A stretch of 54,673 nucleotides of DNA, taken from NCBI GenBank assembly GCA_007694015.1, contig RECO01000149.1, positions 1 through 54,673 on the forward strand. The letters run 5' to 3'. Each line of letters begins with the position of its first letter. Position 1 is the first letter of the stretch. Position numbers and translations under genes: made by a program. The notes under the pieces are model-generated. The model had not been told where the DNA came from. It searched no databases and was given only the letters and a program-made list of their open reading frames with translations. This DNA comes from Geminicoccaceae bacterium (GTDB taxonomy: Bacteria; Pseudomonadota; Alphaproteobacteria; Geminicoccales; Geminicoccaceae). Shown here in pieces: positions 1 to 9,739 of the stretch.

Positions 1-10
1 CACAGTAGGA

Positions 11-139
11 CTAGAGCGTTTCCCGAAATGCTTGACCATCCCTCACCCCCGCCCGGACACCCACGAGTGTACGATACCATGGGTGGCCGGGCGGGGGTGA
101 GGGATGGCCCGTGCGCTACCTAACCGGGAAACGCTCTAG
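11..139. repeat. Fold-back (inverted) repeat element, copy 1
   Basis: The ends form a perfect 14-bp inverted repeat (11-24 with 126-139). Inside it a second perfect 21-bp inverted pair (36-56 with 87-107) encloses a ~30-nt loop. The loop segment 60-86 recurs with two differences at 19811-19837. The left arm, read in reverse complement, recurs with about one difference in ~36 nt at the right end of the second copy. Both outer ends sit next to TA. It encodes no protein. The structure fits a small non-autonomous fold-back element (MITE- or REP-like). Mobility is inference. Confidence 0.75.
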
Positions 140-453
140 CCGTAGTCGACGGTCTCCAGACGCAGCGGCCGTCCGTCGATGCCGCCCTGGGTGTTGATGA
201 AGGCGATGGCGTCCGCGATCCCCTGGCCGTAGACGGTCGCGACCGGAGCGGTGGCCCCGGTTTCGGCGACGAGTTGGCCGATGGGTATGTCGTCGGCCGC
301 TGCCGCCGACCCGCCCGAGGTCAAGACCGCCAGCGCGGCGACGGCGGAAAGCCATGGTGCTGCGGACCTGCCGGGCATCAAGGCGGTGGATATGGACGGG
401 GCATCCGACACGGCACTGCCCCTCTGCTGCAACGAAGCCAGCTCGTTCGGCAT
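136..453 (-). pseudogene. Truncated branched-chain amino acid-type ABC substrate-binding protein (LivK-like)
   Basis: ATG at 453 follows a GGGGAGG ribosome binding site. The 105 codons give an Ala-rich signal peptide (about residues 26-57) and then the first strand and helix of a type I periplasmic binding protein (IPIGQLVAETGA...NTQGGIDGRPLRLETVDYG), the usual LivK/urea-binding N-terminus. The reading frame stops at a TAG that is part of the terminal repeat at 126-139, so about three quarters of the usual ~400-residue protein is missing. Only 10 bases lie beyond the repeat, so the rest of the gene cannot be traced. It was probably a periplasmic receptor for an amino acid or amide ABC importer and is now likely non-functional. 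A mis-assembly through the repeat is the alternative. Confidence 0.7.
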
Positions 454-846
454 CAGGCATTCCTCCCCAAATCGATCGAAACGGGCGCCGGCAACGCGCC
501 GCCTCGCAACTGGCCGAAGGGTCAGTGTCGACAGGCTTCGAGGCACGACATCAACTGTCCATTGCAGTGCGGCTTCAGTCACCCACGGATCGTCGGCGCT
601 GCGTCGAACGCCTTCACCTTGGCCGAAAAGCCTCGCCAACACGTTTTCGTCTTGCCCGACGGTTGATCAGGAGGTCAGGCTGGCACAGCCGGCGGCAGCG
701 GGATCTAGACCAATGATCGATCAATCGTCGTGTCGATTCGAGGCCGGCGGCGCCTTGGGGTTTCATCGACCTGCTCGAATGGTTAAACCCGGACCCTCGC
801 CGTGGCCGCCGTCATGGCTTGGCAAGGGAAAAGGAGCCTGTGGGCC
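454..846. other. Divergent intergenic region
   Basis: This ~390-bp stretch lies between the truncated binding-protein gene (leftward) and the MscS gene (rightward), so it should hold both promoters. The only structure seen is a 10-bp palindrome, TGATCGATCA, at 714-723. Open frames crossing it show no recognisable protein features. Confidence 0.5.
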
Positions 847-3327
847 ATGCGCGAATGGCAGCCGTGCCGAGATGTTGTGTTCCGAGCGTTGCTGTTGGCC
901 GTCGCCCTGTTGCTGCCGGCGGTCGCGGCAGCGCAGGAGGCGGTCAACTGGTCCGGGGCCTGGGACAGTCGCTGGCGCGGTGGGGGTGCTGTCCTGTTCC
1001 TGCAGCAGACGGCGGATCGGGTCGAAGGCACCTACCCGGCCCTCGGCGGCACCATCCGCGGCCGGGTCGACGGCCGCATCCTCTCCGGCGAGTGGAGTGA
1101 TCCGGGCGGCACCGGCAGCTTCACCTTCGCCATGGCGCCGGATGGACGCACCTTCATGGGGCGGTTCGGCACCGGCGAGTGGTGGACCGCCGAGCGCCGA
1201 GCGCCCGGCACGCTCCGTGCCGTCGGCGCAACCGACGCGCGCACGCCGGCCTCGGCACTCCGCTCCTTTCTCCAGGCCGGCAACGAGACCCGCGACGGTC
1301 GCAGCGACCGGCTCGGTCCGGCGCTCCTGTTGTTGGATTTCAGCGAATTCGAGAACGAGCTCACGCCCGCTGAGCGGCTGCGCTATGCGACCATGCTGTT
1401 CCGCATCCTGGACCAGCTGACCTTCCGCGTGTGGGAGGTGCGGCCGCCGTCGAGCGACGTCGTGGAGTTCACGCACACGCTGCGGCAAGCGGGAACGCGC
1501 GTTCCCTTCGCCCTGACCTTCCGCTTGGGCGAGCGGCGAGACGAGCCGTTTTGGTCGATCGTGGTGCCGACCGGCCAGCAGATGGAGCTGGCGCTCGAGC
1601 GCTTGCTGGCGCGCACGGGGGGCGAACTGCCGCACATCTACGAGCACCACGACTTGCAATCGCCGCGCGACACCCTGCGCACCTTCATCGAGAAATGGTA
1701 CTCGAACTCGCCCGAAGCCGACGCCACGATTACCCGCACCATGGATCTCAACCAACTGGCGGCCGCCGTGCGCCAGGAAGAGGGCATGTTGCGGGCCCAG
1801 TTCCTGAAGGAGGTGCTCGACCGCATCGGCTACGTGCTCTGGCAGGAGATCGACGACAACCGCGAACGGCGGGCCCCCTATCTCCACTTTCGCCATCCCG
1901 ACGGGATCGTCGAACTGGTCCGCGGGGAGCAGGACGACGGCAGCCACATCTGGCAGTTCAGCGCCGAGACCGTCGCCAACGTGCGGCCCTTGTTCATGGC
2001 GCTCGAGGACATGCCCGCCGACGAAGGCGTGGCGCTCACGGCCATCTCGCCCTTCTTCGAATTGCGCAACCAGATCCGGGCGATCGACCGCAATCTGCTG
2101 ATGCAGGTCGGACCGATGGAGCTTTGGCAGTGGCTGGCGCTGACCGTTTACCTCCTCGTGAGCATTCCCGTGAGCTGGGTGCTGGCCTGGATCGTCGCCA
2201 AGCTCTTCCGTCTCAAACGGACGTCGGCAGACAGGCTGAGCGCCCACGCTAGGTTCCTCTGGCCGCTGCGCGTGATCTTCGTTGCTCAGTTCGGCACGCT
2301 CGCCATCGCCCTTCTGGGCCTGCCGCAGGCGGTGGAATTGCCCTTGCGCTTCCTCATCGGTCTGGCGGTGGCACTCGCCGGCGGCTGGTTTGCATTCCAC
2401 CTCGTCGACAAGGTGGGTAGCCTCTACGCCGAGCACTCCAGCAAAATCGGCTATCGCGACGAGATGCTCCGCTCGCTCGGTACGTCGACGATGAAGCTCG
2501 TCGTCATCATCGGCGCCGCACTTTATCTGGCCGAGGTGCTTTCGATCCCGTGGCAGGGCGTCATCGCCGGTCTGGGTGTCGGCGGCATCGCCGTCGCCCT
2601 GGCGGCGCAGGGCACCGTCGCCAACTTCATCGGCGGCCTCACCCTCTTTGCCGACAAGCCGATCAAGGTGGGCGACTTCTGCCGCTTCGGCGATCAGGTC
2701 GGCACGGTCGAGGGCCTCGGCCTGCGCTCGGTGAAGATCCGCTCGCTCGACCGCACCGTCGTGACCATCCCCAATGCCGAGTTCGTCAACATGGCGCTCG
2801 AGAACTTCGGCCGCCGCGACATGATCCTGCTGCGGACCACGATCGAGCTACGCTACGAAACGACGCCGGATCAGCTACGCTGGGTGTTGCAGGAGTTCAG
2901 GAAGCTTTTGTTGCAGCATCCGAAGGTGACCGATGCGCCGGCCCGTGCCCGCTTCGAGGGCTTCGGCGCGCATTCCTTGAACATCGGCATCTTCGCCTAT
3001 GTGCGCACCCCCGACATCAACGAGTTCCTGGCCATCCAGGAGGACATCTATCTGCGGATGATCGACATCGTCGACCGCTCGGGCACCGGCTTCGCCTTCC
3101 CGTCCAACGTCACCTACCTCGCGCGCGACACGGGCATCGACGCCGAGCGCAAGCAGCGCGTCGAGGCGATCGTCGCCAAGCTCCGCGAGAGCGACGAACT
3201 GCCTTTCCCCAATTTCGACCAGGACGCCGTCTACGGGATGATGGATCAGATGGAGTACCCCTCGGCCGGTTCGGTCCACAGCCGCCGCGCGATGCAACGC
3301 CGCACCCAACCGCAGGCGGCCGACTGA
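847..3327 (+). CDS. Large MscS-family mechanosensitive channel with periplasmic N-terminal domain
   Basis: This 826-residue inner-membrane protein belongs to the small-conductance mechanosensitive channel family, which releases solutes on hypo-osmotic shock. The ATG at 847 is chosen because GGAG lies ~10 nt upstream and a signal peptide (ALLLAVALLLPAVAAAQ) follows directly; an in-frame ATG at 802 would only add a polar leader. Residues ~30-410 form a long extracytoplasmic region without a recognised domain. Residues ~420-560 hold several membrane segments. The pore-lining TM3 (GLGVGGIAVALAAQGTVANF) and the beta domain (DKPIKVGDFCRFGDQ, VVTIPNAEF) are typical MscS. It is far longer than E. coli MscS (286 residues) and resembles the MscK/YbdG-type extended channels. 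It is monocistronic. Confidence 0.93.
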   Translation: MREWQPCRDVVFRALLLAVALLLPAVAAAQEAVNWSGAWDSRWRGGGAVLFLQQTADRVEGTYPALGGTIRGRVDGRILSGEWSDPGGTGSFTFAMAPDGRTFMGRFGTGEWWTAERRAPGTLRAVGATDARTPASALRSFLQAGNETRDGRSDRLGPALLLLDFSEFENELTPAERLRYATMLFRILDQLTFRVWEVRPPSSDVVEFTHTLRQAGTRVPFALTFRLGERRDEPFWSIVVPTGQQMELALERLLARTGGELPHIYEHHDLQSPRDTLRTFIEKWYSNSPEADATITRTMDLNQLAAAVRQEEGMLRAQFLKEVLDRIGYVLWQEIDDNRERRAPYLHFRHPDGIVELVRGEQDDGSHIWQFSAETVANVRPLFMALEDMPADEGVALTAISPFFELRNQIRAIDRNLLMQVGPMELWQWLALTVYLLVSIPVSWVLAWIVAKLFRLKRTSADRLSAHARFLWPLRVIFVAQFGTLAIALLGLPQAVELPLRFLIGLAVALAGGWFAFHLVDKVGSLYAEHSSKIGYRDEMLRSLGTSTMKLVVIIGAALYLAEVLSIPWQGVIAGLGVGGIAVALAAQGTVANFIGGLTLFADKPIKVGDFCRFGDQVGTVEGLGLRSVKIRSLDRTVVTIPNAEFVNMALENFGRRDMILLRTTIELRYETTPDQLRWVLQEFRKLLLQHPKVTDAPARARFEGFGAHSLNIGIFAYVRTPDINEFLAIQEDIYLRMIDIVDRSGTGFAFPSNVTYLARDTGIDAERKQRVEAIVAKLRESDELPFPNFDQDAVYGMMDQMEYPSAGSVHSRRAMQRRTQPQAAD

Positions 3328-3731
3328 CGGCGAGTTTTTCCCGGGCCGTCTTCGCATCTGATCTCGGCGGAGGCGTGCGCGGCGACGGTGTTGTCCACCC
3401 GTTGCAAGCTCGCCGCCGACGCCAATCGGCGCATGGCCGAAGCCGGGCCGAAGCCGATGCGCCCGCGCAGCGACGACCCTACCGACGCGCACCCGAGCGC
3501 GGCCGAGGTCGCGTTGGTCGTCGCGGGCGCCACATGGCGTGCACGCACGCAGGTCTCGATGGCGCGCCGCGCTGGCGTTGCCGTCGACAGCGCCCGGTAC
3601 CGCATCATTGCTACGAATGAACCATATCCTCCGAACGCACGCTTCAACCGATTGCTTGCCTCACAAGATGCAGCCTTGTAATGATTCAGCAAGTTCTTCT
3701 GGGAAATCAACAACCTCAGGTGGATTATTGG
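3328..3731. other. Intergenic region without recognised gene
   Basis: About 400 bp separate the MscS gene and the VPxPA-CTERM gene. Short open frames exist on both strands but their translations are Arg/Ala-rich shadows with no ribosome binding site or known motif. The last ~130 bases are less GC-rich than the surroundings. An AGGTGG ribosome binding site for the next gene lies near 3717. Confidence 0.45.
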
Positions 3732-4328
3732 ATGCATCGCTCAATTTTAACGTTCATCTTCCTTGTTGGCCTGTTTGCGGCAAGCTCGGCCCAAGCCGCG
3801 GCCATCCTGCCGGACGACCACCGGCCAACATTCGTGACGAACAGCTCAGGCCAGCTTTTTCGCATCGAAAACTTGCCCGCCAATGGCAGTTTCTACGACG
3901 TCGATTTCGTCTGGAACATCCCGTTGAACCAGATGTATCCGTCCGGAACCCTACCCCCTCTCACCCGAACCGAGGCCAGGTGGGTAGTGGGTGCATTGAC
4001 GTATGAGATGGGAAGGGCGGGGTTCGCTCGCGATGACGTGGTCAGAGGGCACCACTACACACGGTTTTGGATCGTTCCGACGATCGAACACCGGTGGTCT
4101 ACCGCGTGGGCCCTCGCTCAGTGGGCCCAAGAATACAGCTTGCCACATGTCCCCTTGTGGAGACCTGCGATAGGCACGAAGAGTTTTAATACACTGGATT
4201 ACCTGCACGTCACTTGGACCGGCGAATACGCGCTGAAGAAGCCGACGCCTGTGCCCGTGCCGGCCGCCCTTCCCCTGTTGGCAACCGCGGTCGGCGGACT
4301 CTGGTTGTTGCGCCGCCGCCGCGGCTGA
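3732..4328 (+). CDS. VPxPA-CTERM sorting-domain protein
   Basis: This 198-residue secreted protein has a Sec signal peptide (residues 1-23, ending SSAQA) and a C-terminal tripartite sorting tail: the VPVPA motif, a hydrophobic segment (LPLLATAVGGLWLL) and a closing Arg cluster. This is the VPLPA/VPxPA variant of PEP-CTERM, known in alphaproteobacteria to be processed by an exosortase and linked to exopolysaccharide or biofilm. The ~145-residue middle, rich in Trp and Tyr, matches nothing I recognise. The ATG at 3732 is chosen for the AGGTGG site and the signal peptide directly after it; an in-frame start at 3681 would bury the signal. The gene stands alone, with no exosortase in the window. 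Its base composition is less GC-rich than its neighbours. Confidence 0.8.
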   Translation: MHRSILTFIFLVGLFAASSAQAAAILPDDHRPTFVTNSSGQLFRIENLPANGSFYDVDFVWNIPLNQMYPSGTLPPLTRTEARWVVGALTYEMGRAGFARDDVVRGHHYTRFWIVPTIEHRWSTAWALAQWAQEYSLPHVPLWRPAIGTKSFNTLDYLHVTWTGEYALKKPTPVPVPAALPLLATAVGGLWLLRRRRG

Positions 4329-4343
4329 TGTGGATCGAGCGGG

Positions 4344-5195
4344 TTAGCCGGACGCCCTGGGGCCGCGCTGGACGAGCAGAATGCCGACGGCGACGACGGC
4401 GACACCGGCCATGTCGAACGGGCCGAGCGGCTCATGCAGCAACAGCCAGGCCACCGCGACGCCGAAGGCCGGGTTGAGGAAGTGATAGGCACTCGCCTCG
4501 GCCGCACCGATCCGGCGGATCAGGGCGAACCAGACCAGGGTCGCGGCGAGACCCGGCACGAAGGTGGTGTAGAGAAAAGCCAGCACCAACGGCGTCGTCA
4601 GTGTGACGGGGGCACCCCACTCGAGCCAGAGGGCGAAGGGTAACAGCGTCAGGCTGCCGGACAGCATCTGCAAGCCGACCACCATCCAAAGCCCGCTGCC
4701 GAGTTCGGCATGACGGACGATCAACGTGGCGGTGGCGAGCGCCGACACGCCGACGAGGCAAAGCGCCAACCCCAAGCCGTCGAGATCGCCGCCGAGCCGG
4801 TCCTGGACGATCAAGACGACCCCGCCGAAGCCGAGGACGAGGCCCACGAGGGCGACGCTCGCCAGGCGTTGTTGCAGGAACAACGCACCGGCGGCGGCCA
4901 CGAGGAGCGGCATGGCGCTGGCGATGATCGCCGCGAGCCCCGCCGGTACGGTGGTCATCGCCACGAAGAAGAGGCCGAGATAAAGGCTGTTCTGGCAGAC
5001 GCCCAGGATGACGATGCGCCGCCAGTGTACCAACTGGCGTGGCCATGGCTGGGCCAGGAACCGGGCCACGACGAGGGCGATCACCCCCGACAGCAGGAAC
5101 CGCACCGTGAGGAGGGAGAGGGGCGGCGCGTACAGGAGCGCGATTTTCGCCGAGGTGAAGGCCGAGCTCCACATGAAAGCGAAGCCGACCCCCAT
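4344..5195 (-). CDS. EamA/DMT-family transporter
   Basis: This is a 283-residue integral membrane protein of the drug/metabolite transporter superfamily, with ten predicted helices as two five-helix EamA repeats. The opening GFAFMWSSAFTSAKIAL is the usual first-helix signature. Such proteins export amino acids, nucleobases or drugs; the substrate cannot be told. The start is the ATG at 5195. The frame stays open further upstream but runs through the tRNA-Leu gene and offers no other start codon in between. No clear ribosome binding site is seen. It lies 24 bp downstream of the tRNA on the same strand and converges on the VPxPA-CTERM gene. Confidence 0.88.
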   Translation of the reverse strand: MGVGFAFMWSSAFTSAKIALLYAPPLSLLTVRFLLSGVIALVVARFLAQPWPRQLVHWRRIVILGVCQNSLYLGLFFVAMTTVPAGLAAIIASAMPLLVAAAGALFLQQRLASVALVGLVLGFGGVVLIVQDRLGGDLDGLGLALCLVGVSALATATLIVRHAELGSGLWMVVGLQMLSGSLTLLPFALWLEWGAPVTLTTPLVLAFLYTTFVPGLAATLVWFALIRRIGAAEASAYHFLNPAFGVAVAWLLLHEPLGPFDMAGVAVVAVGILLVQRGPRASG

Positions 5196-5219
5196 CGCGA
5201 TGGCGACGAGATCGAGGGC

Positions 5220-5305
5220 TGGTGCCCGGGGCGAGATTCGAACTCGCACGCCGTTGCCGGCGGTGGATTTTGAGTCCACTGCGTCTACCGTTCCGCCACC
5301 CGGGC
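5220..5305 (-). tRNA. tRNA-Leu (anticodon CAA)
   Basis: This 86-nt gene includes an encoded CCA end. The acceptor stem is a perfect 7 bp (GCCCGGG with CCCGGGC). The anticodon loop reads CTCAAAA between ACTGGA-type stem halves, giving CAA, which reads UUG. A T-loop GTTCGAATC and a long variable arm (GCCGGCAACGGC) are present, as expected of a class II tRNA-Leu. Its 5' end is 8 bp from the stop codon of ppx on the same strand, so it is either cotranscribed with ppx or has a promoter inside the ppx coding region. Confidence 0.95.
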
Positions 5306-5313
5306 AAGGGCCG

Positions 5314-6879
5314 CTAGGTAGCCCGAAGCCGGGTCGGCTGTCCAGCGCCGGCGTTGGGGTCCCGTTCGACGGCAAAGTCGTCGATGGCAAGGGTCTTGGC
5401 GAGCGTGGCGAGGCGACGCTCGACCGCTTCGCCCAATGGCAAGGAGCCATCGTCGGGCAGAACGAGCCGGATCCGCCCCGGCGCGACCTCCAGCCGGCTG
5501 CACGCGATCAGGTGCGCCGTCGCCCCGGACAGACGATAGGCCAGTTGCAGCGCCTGGCCGAGCTGAATGGCGCGGGTCGCCGCCGATTCGCCCGCTAATG
5601 CGCGCACGGTGCGCGCCGCCAGGGCGCAGGGGTTGCCGCGGTAGCGCAGATAGATCGCGAGCGCCAAAAACGCGCGGTCGGGGTGGCTCACCCCTGGCAG
5701 GGGCAGGTGCAGGACCCGATCGAGCGCATAGGCGTCGCGGTAGTCCGGATGGGTCGACCAGGCGACGTCGGAGAGGTGGCAGGCAGCCTCGCGCAATCGC
5801 CGCTCGCCAGCGGTTTCGTCCGCGAACAGTGCCGCGGTCCAGTCGACCAGCCGCTCGCCGACGGCGCCGAAGCGGCTCTCCCGGCCACCATACCACTTCG
5901 CCGCCACGAGCAGCGGGTCGCGGGCGCGCTCGGCGGCGCGAAGCTTCGCGAACAAGCGCCCCTCGCGTAGCCCCGCCGCGCTGAACACGACCGCGTTCGG
6001 TTGCAGCGCGCGCAGCACGGCCGCCAGAACCAACGCCGCGGCGGGCAAGCCTTCCTGGCGGCGCTTCGACACGTGCTCCAGGTCGGACGCGGCCAGTTGG
6101 TTGCGGCGGCTCGCCAACGTCGCCAGCTGTACAGCGAGGTCGCCCGGCAGCCGATAGCCGTCGACGATGTGCAGCGGGTGATCCAGGCGCGCCATGGCGA
6201 GCTTGGCAAAGGCGCGCCAAGCCCCGCCGACGGCGTAGAAGGTCCGGCCGCGGACGCGATCGACCGGGAAGCTCGCCTCGATCTGCGCTTGCAGCGACGC
6301 GCCCAGGGCCTTGCGCGAGCCCTTGAGCCCGGCCATGCGCAAGGGGCCGAAGGGATAGCTGATCGCAGCGCCGACCTGGCCCTGGGCCACCTGGACCACG
6401 CCGGGCCTGACCGGCTCGATCGCCGCCAACTCCAAACTGGCGCCGCCGAGATCCCCGACCACGCCATCGGCATGCGGGAACTCCGAAACGACGCCGAGGG
6501 CGGAAAAGCGCGCCTCTTCGCTGCCGGTGAGAACGTCCACACGAACGCCGAAACGGCGCTCGATTTCGGCGACGAAGGTCGGCCCGTTGGTTGCGGCACG
6601 GACCGCCTCGGTGGCGAACACGTCGAGTTCGGCCACCCCCATGGAGCGCGCGAGGCCGAAATAGCGGGTGAGTGCCGTCAGCGTGGCCGCCATTTCGGCG
6701 TCACCCAGCCGGCCGGTCTCACGCAAGCCCCGGCCGAGCGCGCACATCGCCTTCTCGTTGAACTTGACGACCGGCGCGCGCCGCGCGGCATCCACCACCA
6801 CGAGACGCACCGAGTTGGAGCCGATGTCGATCAGACCGACCCCGCGAGGATCGGCCTTTTGTTGAGCGGATGTCGCCAT
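5314..6879 (-). CDS. ppx: Exopolyphosphatase (Ppx/GppA family)
   Basis: This 521-residue cytosolic enzyme removes terminal phosphate from polyphosphate (or the 5' phosphate of pppGpp). The actin-like ATPase fold shows phosphate-binding loop 1 (GLIDIGSNSVRLVV, ~residues 15-28), the second loop with DVFATEAVR, and VVGDLGGASLEL around residue 145. A C-terminal HD-type helical region (ATSHL-like 'ACHLSDVAWSTHPDY') follows, as in full-length Ppx. It sits 30 nt downstream of ppk1 on the same strand, forming the common ppk-ppx operon. The choice between Ppx and GppA rests on that neighbour. Confidence 0.92.
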   Translation of the reverse strand: MATSAQQKADPRGVGLIDIGSNSVRLVVVDAARRAPVVKFNEKAMCALGRGLRETGRLGDAEMAATLTALTRYFGLARSMGVAELDVFATEAVRAATNGPTFVAEIERRFGVRVDVLTGSEEARFSALGVVSEFPHADGVVGDLGGASLELAAIEPVRPGVVQVAQGQVGAAISYPFGPLRMAGLKGSRKALGASLQAQIEASFPVDRVRGRTFYAVGGAWRAFAKLAMARLDHPLHIVDGYRLPGDLAVQLATLASRRNQLAASDLEHVSKRRQEGLPAAALVLAAVLRALQPNAVVFSAAGLREGRLFAKLRAAERARDPLLVAAKWYGGRESRFGAVGERLVDWTAALFADETAGERRLREAACHLSDVAWSTHPDYRDAYALDRVLHLPLPGVSHPDRAFLALAIYLRYRGNPCALAARTVRALAGESAATRAIQLGQALQLAYRLSGATAHLIACSRLEVAPGRIRLVLPDDGSLPLGEAVERRLATLAKTLAIDDFAVERDPNAGAGQPTRLRAT

Positions 6880-6909
6880 CGTGCTCCCCTTCGATCGCTC
6901 GAGTGGGCC

Positions 6910-9078
6910 TCAGTCCCCGATCCGCAGCCGCCGCTGCGCGCGGCGCCGTTGCCAGGCGGTACCGCGCCCCGACAGGCTGGGATTGGTCATGAAGAAGTCG
7001 TGCAGGTTGAACGGCCCTTCGCCACTGCTGGGCTCCAGCCGACGATAGTCGCCGCTGAGCCCGTCCAACTGCCAGCTCTGCGCGTTGTCCTTCAGGTTGG
7101 CGACCATGATCTGATCCAAGACCTGTTCGTGCACGGTCGGGTTCTCCAACGGCACCAGAACCTCGACGCGCCGGTCGACATTGCGGCTCATCCAGTCGGC
7201 GGAGCCGATATAGACCTTCGCCTGCCGTGACGGTAGCCCGTGACCGGCGCCGAAACAGTAGATGCGGCTGTGCTCCAAAAAGCGGCCGACGATGCTTTTG
7301 ACGCGGATGGTCTCCGAGAGACCGGGCACGCCGGGCCGCAGACAGCAAATGCCGCGCACGACCAGATCGATCTCCACCCCGGCCGCCGCCGCGTCGTAGA
7401 GTGCGTCGATGATCTCCTTGTCGACCAAGCTATTCATCTTGGCCCAGATCTGGGCCTTGCGGCCGGCCCGCGCATGCGCCGCCTCCTCGGCGATCAGCGC
7501 CATCAACTGCCGGCGCATGTGCAAGGGTGCGAGAATGACCTTCTGCAGCTCGCGCGGCTTCGCGTAACCGGTCATGTAGTTGAAGATGCGCGCGGCATCC
7601 GCACCCAGTACCGGATCGCAGGTAAAAAACGAAAGATCCGTGTAGATGCGCGCGGTGATCGGGTGGTAGTTGCCGGTGCCGAAATGCACGTAAGACCGCA
7701 GCCGCCCTTCTTCGCGTCGAACCACCAACGTGATCTTGGCGTGGGTCTTCAGCGCCATGAAACCATAGACCACCTGGACACCGGCTCGCTCCAGGTCACG
7801 GGCCCAGCGGATGTTCTTTTCCTCGTCGAAGCGGGCCTTCAATTCGACCAGTGCCGTCACCGACTTGCCGGCCTCGGCCGCCTCGCACATGGCGGCAACC
7901 ACCGGGCTGTTGTCGGAGGTTCGATAAAGCGTGCCCTTGATGGCGACGACGTTGGGATCGAGGGCGGCTTGGCGCACGAACTGCACCACCACGTCGAAGC
8001 TTTCATAGGGGTGATGGACGACGAAATCCTTGACGCGGATGGCCGCGAAACAGTCGCCGCCCAGATCGCGGATGCGCTCCGGAAAGCGCTGCGCATAGGG
8101 CTTGAACAACAGCTCGGGCAGGTCCGTCACGATCATCTGCTTGACGTCGCCGAGGCCGAGCGGCAAGCGCAGGGGCAACACGTCGTCCGGGCGGCAACCG
8201 AGCTCGTACGTCAAGAAAGCCCTGAGTTCGTCGGCCATGTCGGCGTCGATCTCGAGGTGGATCACGTCGCCGCGGCGGCGCCGCTTGAGGGCGATCTCGA
8301 AGACCCGCATGAGGTCCTCGGCCTCCTCCTCGATCTCGATGTCGCTGTCGCGCAACACCCTGAAGAGCCCGGTCGTGCGGACCTCGAAGCCCGGAAACAT
8401 ACGGTCCAGAAACCGCACCAACACCTTTTCGACGGCGATGAAGCGGATAGGTGTGCCTGGCAGGCGGACCATCCGGTCGACCTTTTCCGGGATCAGGATC
8501 AGGCCCGTGCGCGCCTCGCTCTTCGCTTCGAACTGCACCACCACGCCCAGGCCCTGGTTGGGCACGAAGGGAAAGGGATGCGCCGGATCGACCGCGATCG
8601 GCGAGAGGATCGGGTAGAGCTCGTCCTCGAAGAAGGTCTCCAGCCACGCCTCGTCCTCGGCGGTGAGCCGCTCGGCGTCGATCGCCTCGATGCCGGCGTC
8701 GACGAGCTGCGCCTGCAACTCGGCCCAGCAAACCTCCTGTCGCTCGATGATCCCCTTGACGTGCTGGGCGATGGCGTCGAGTTGCTGCGCGGGGCTCATG
8801 CCGTCGGCGCTGGCAAGCGACAGCCCGTTCTTCACCAGGTCCTTGAGGCCGGCGACGCGGACCATGAAGAACTCGTCGAGGTTGCTCGCCGCGATCGACA
8901 AGAAGCGCAACCGCTCCAACAGCGGATGGTGCGGGTTGGAGGCCTCTTCCAACACGCGGTCGTTGAAGCGCAGCCAGGAGAGTTCGCGGTTGAGGTAGCG
9001 CGCGGCCGGTGCGGTCGGTGTTGCCGCGGGTTGGCCCCGCGGGGCGTGGTCGACTTGCACGGCACGGACCTGGTCCAT
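6910..9078 (-). CDS. ppk1: Polyphosphate kinase 1
   Basis: This 722-residue kinase makes polyphosphate reversibly from ATP. The PPK N-domain begins with [17 protein letters not shown], followed by the head domain and two phospholipase D-like C-domains. The segment [14 protein letters not shown] and the stretch [11 protein letters not shown] include the family's catalytic and phosphohistidine region. The ATG at 9078 is preferred because GAGG lies 5 nt upstream; an in-frame ATG at 9108 has no ribosome binding site. The length fits the family (~690-720). It is the first gene of the ppk1-ppx operon and diverges from sixA across a ~118-bp gap that should hold both promoters. Confidence 0.95.
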   Translation of the reverse strand: MDQVRAVQVDHAPRGQPAATPTAPAARYLNRELSWLRFNDRVLEEASNPHHPLLERLRFLSIAASNLDEFFMVRVAGLKDLVKNGLSLASADGMSPAQQLDAIAQHVKGIIERQEVCWAELQAQLVDAGIEAIDAERLTAEDEAWLETFFEDELYPILSPIAVDPAHPFPFVPNQGLGVVVQFEAKSEARTGLILIPEKVDRMVRLPGTPIRFIAVEKVLVRFLDRMFPGFEVRTTGLFRVLRDSDIEIEEEAEDLMRVFEIALKRRRRGDVIHLEIDADMADELRAFLTYELGCRPDDVLPLRLPLGLGDVKQMIVTDLPELLFKPYAQRFPERIRDLGGDCFAAIRVKDFVVHHPYESFDVVVQFVRQAALDPNVVAIKGTLYRTSDNSPVVAAMCEAAEAGKSVTALVELKARFDEEKNIRWARDLERAGVQVVYGFMALKTHAKITLVVRREEGRLRSYVHFGTGNYHPITARIYTDLSFFTCDPVLGADAARIFNYMTGYAKPRELQKVILAPLHMRRQLMALIAEEAAHARAGRKAQIWAKMNSLVDKEIIDALYDAAAAGVEIDLVVRGICCLRPGVPGLSETIRVKSIVGRFLEHSRIYCFGAGHGLPSRQAKVYIGSADWMSRNVDRRVEVLVPLENPTVHEQVLDQIMVANLKDNAQSWQLDGLSGDYRRLEPSSGEGPFNLHDFFMTNPSLSGRGTAWQRRRAQRRLRIGD

Positions 9079-9196
9079 GGCTGCCTCGTTGCCTATCGTC
9101 GTCGTCATCAGCCGGGCTCGGCGGACGGGTGACATCATGGTAGGGTCATCGGCCGGCTGGCACCAGGGCCGAGCGACGATTTCGGGAGACACCACC

Positions 9197-9739
9197 ATGG
9201 CCGACGCTGCGATGCCGCGCCGCCTCGTCCTGCTGCGCCACGCCAAATCCAGCTGGGCCGAACCCGGCCTCGACGACAGCGAGCGTCCGCTGGCACCGCG
9301 GGGCGAGCGCGCGGCCGGCGTGATCGCGGCCCAGCTGGTGAAGCGAAAACTGCAACCCGATCGGGTGTTGTGCTCGACCGCGAAACGCACCCGCGAGACC
9401 TGGAACCGCATTCGGCCGGTCTTGGTGAACCTGCCCGAGGAGGTGCTCGAGCCAGAGCTGTACCTGGCCGAGCCGGCGACCATCTTCGGTCGCATTCAGA
9501 AAACCCCGCCGCGCGTCAACACCTTGCTGGTCATCGGCCACAATCCGGGTCTGCAACGTTTGGCGGTGAGCCTGGTCGAGCGGATCGATGCCGACCTTGC
9601 CGAAACGATCCGCGCCAAATTTCCGACCGCGGCCATGCTGGCGCTGGTTTTCGAGGCGGCGGATTGGAGTGGCCTCAGCGGAGCACCTTTGGAAGTCCTC
9701 GCCTACGACACGCCGCGCACACTCGGCGAGGTGGATTGA
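9197..9739 (+). CDS. sixA: SixA-type phosphohistidine phosphatase (histidine phosphatase superfamily)
   Basis: This 180-residue cytosolic protein has the RHG-type motif near its N-terminus ([11 protein letters not shown]), then [11 protein letters not shown] and VIGHNPGLQ, the arrangement of SixA-like proteins that dephosphorylate phosphohistidine in phosphorelays. The ATG at 9197 follows GGGAGA by 7 nt. It diverges from ppk1, a common neighbourhood in alphaproteobacteria, but no direct link to polyphosphate is shown here. The exact substrate is unknown. Confidence 0.85.
   Translation: MADAAMPRRLVLLRHAKSSWAEPGLDDSERPLAPRGERAAGVIAAQLVKRKLQPDRVLCSTAKRTRETWNRIRPVLVNLPEEVLEPELYLAEPATIFGRIQKTPPRVNTLLVIGHNPGLQRLAVSLVERIDADLAETIRAKFPTAAMLALVFEAADWSGLSGAPLEVLAYDTPRTLGEVD

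Noticed and set aside
763-2436. 557-codon open frame on the minus strand opposite the MscS gene
   Set aside because: It is a GC-driven shadow: its translation is His/Gly/Arg-rich without motifs, and the plus strand has a complete MscS protein.
3246-3737. Minus-strand 163-codon frame between the MscS and VPxPA-CTERM genes
   Set aside because: No ribosome binding site, no motif, and it overlaps the end of the MscS gene; treated as non-coding.
5196-5450. N-terminal extension of the EamA transporter
   Set aside because: It runs through the tRNA-Leu gene, which is structurally perfect, so the protein must start after it at 5195.
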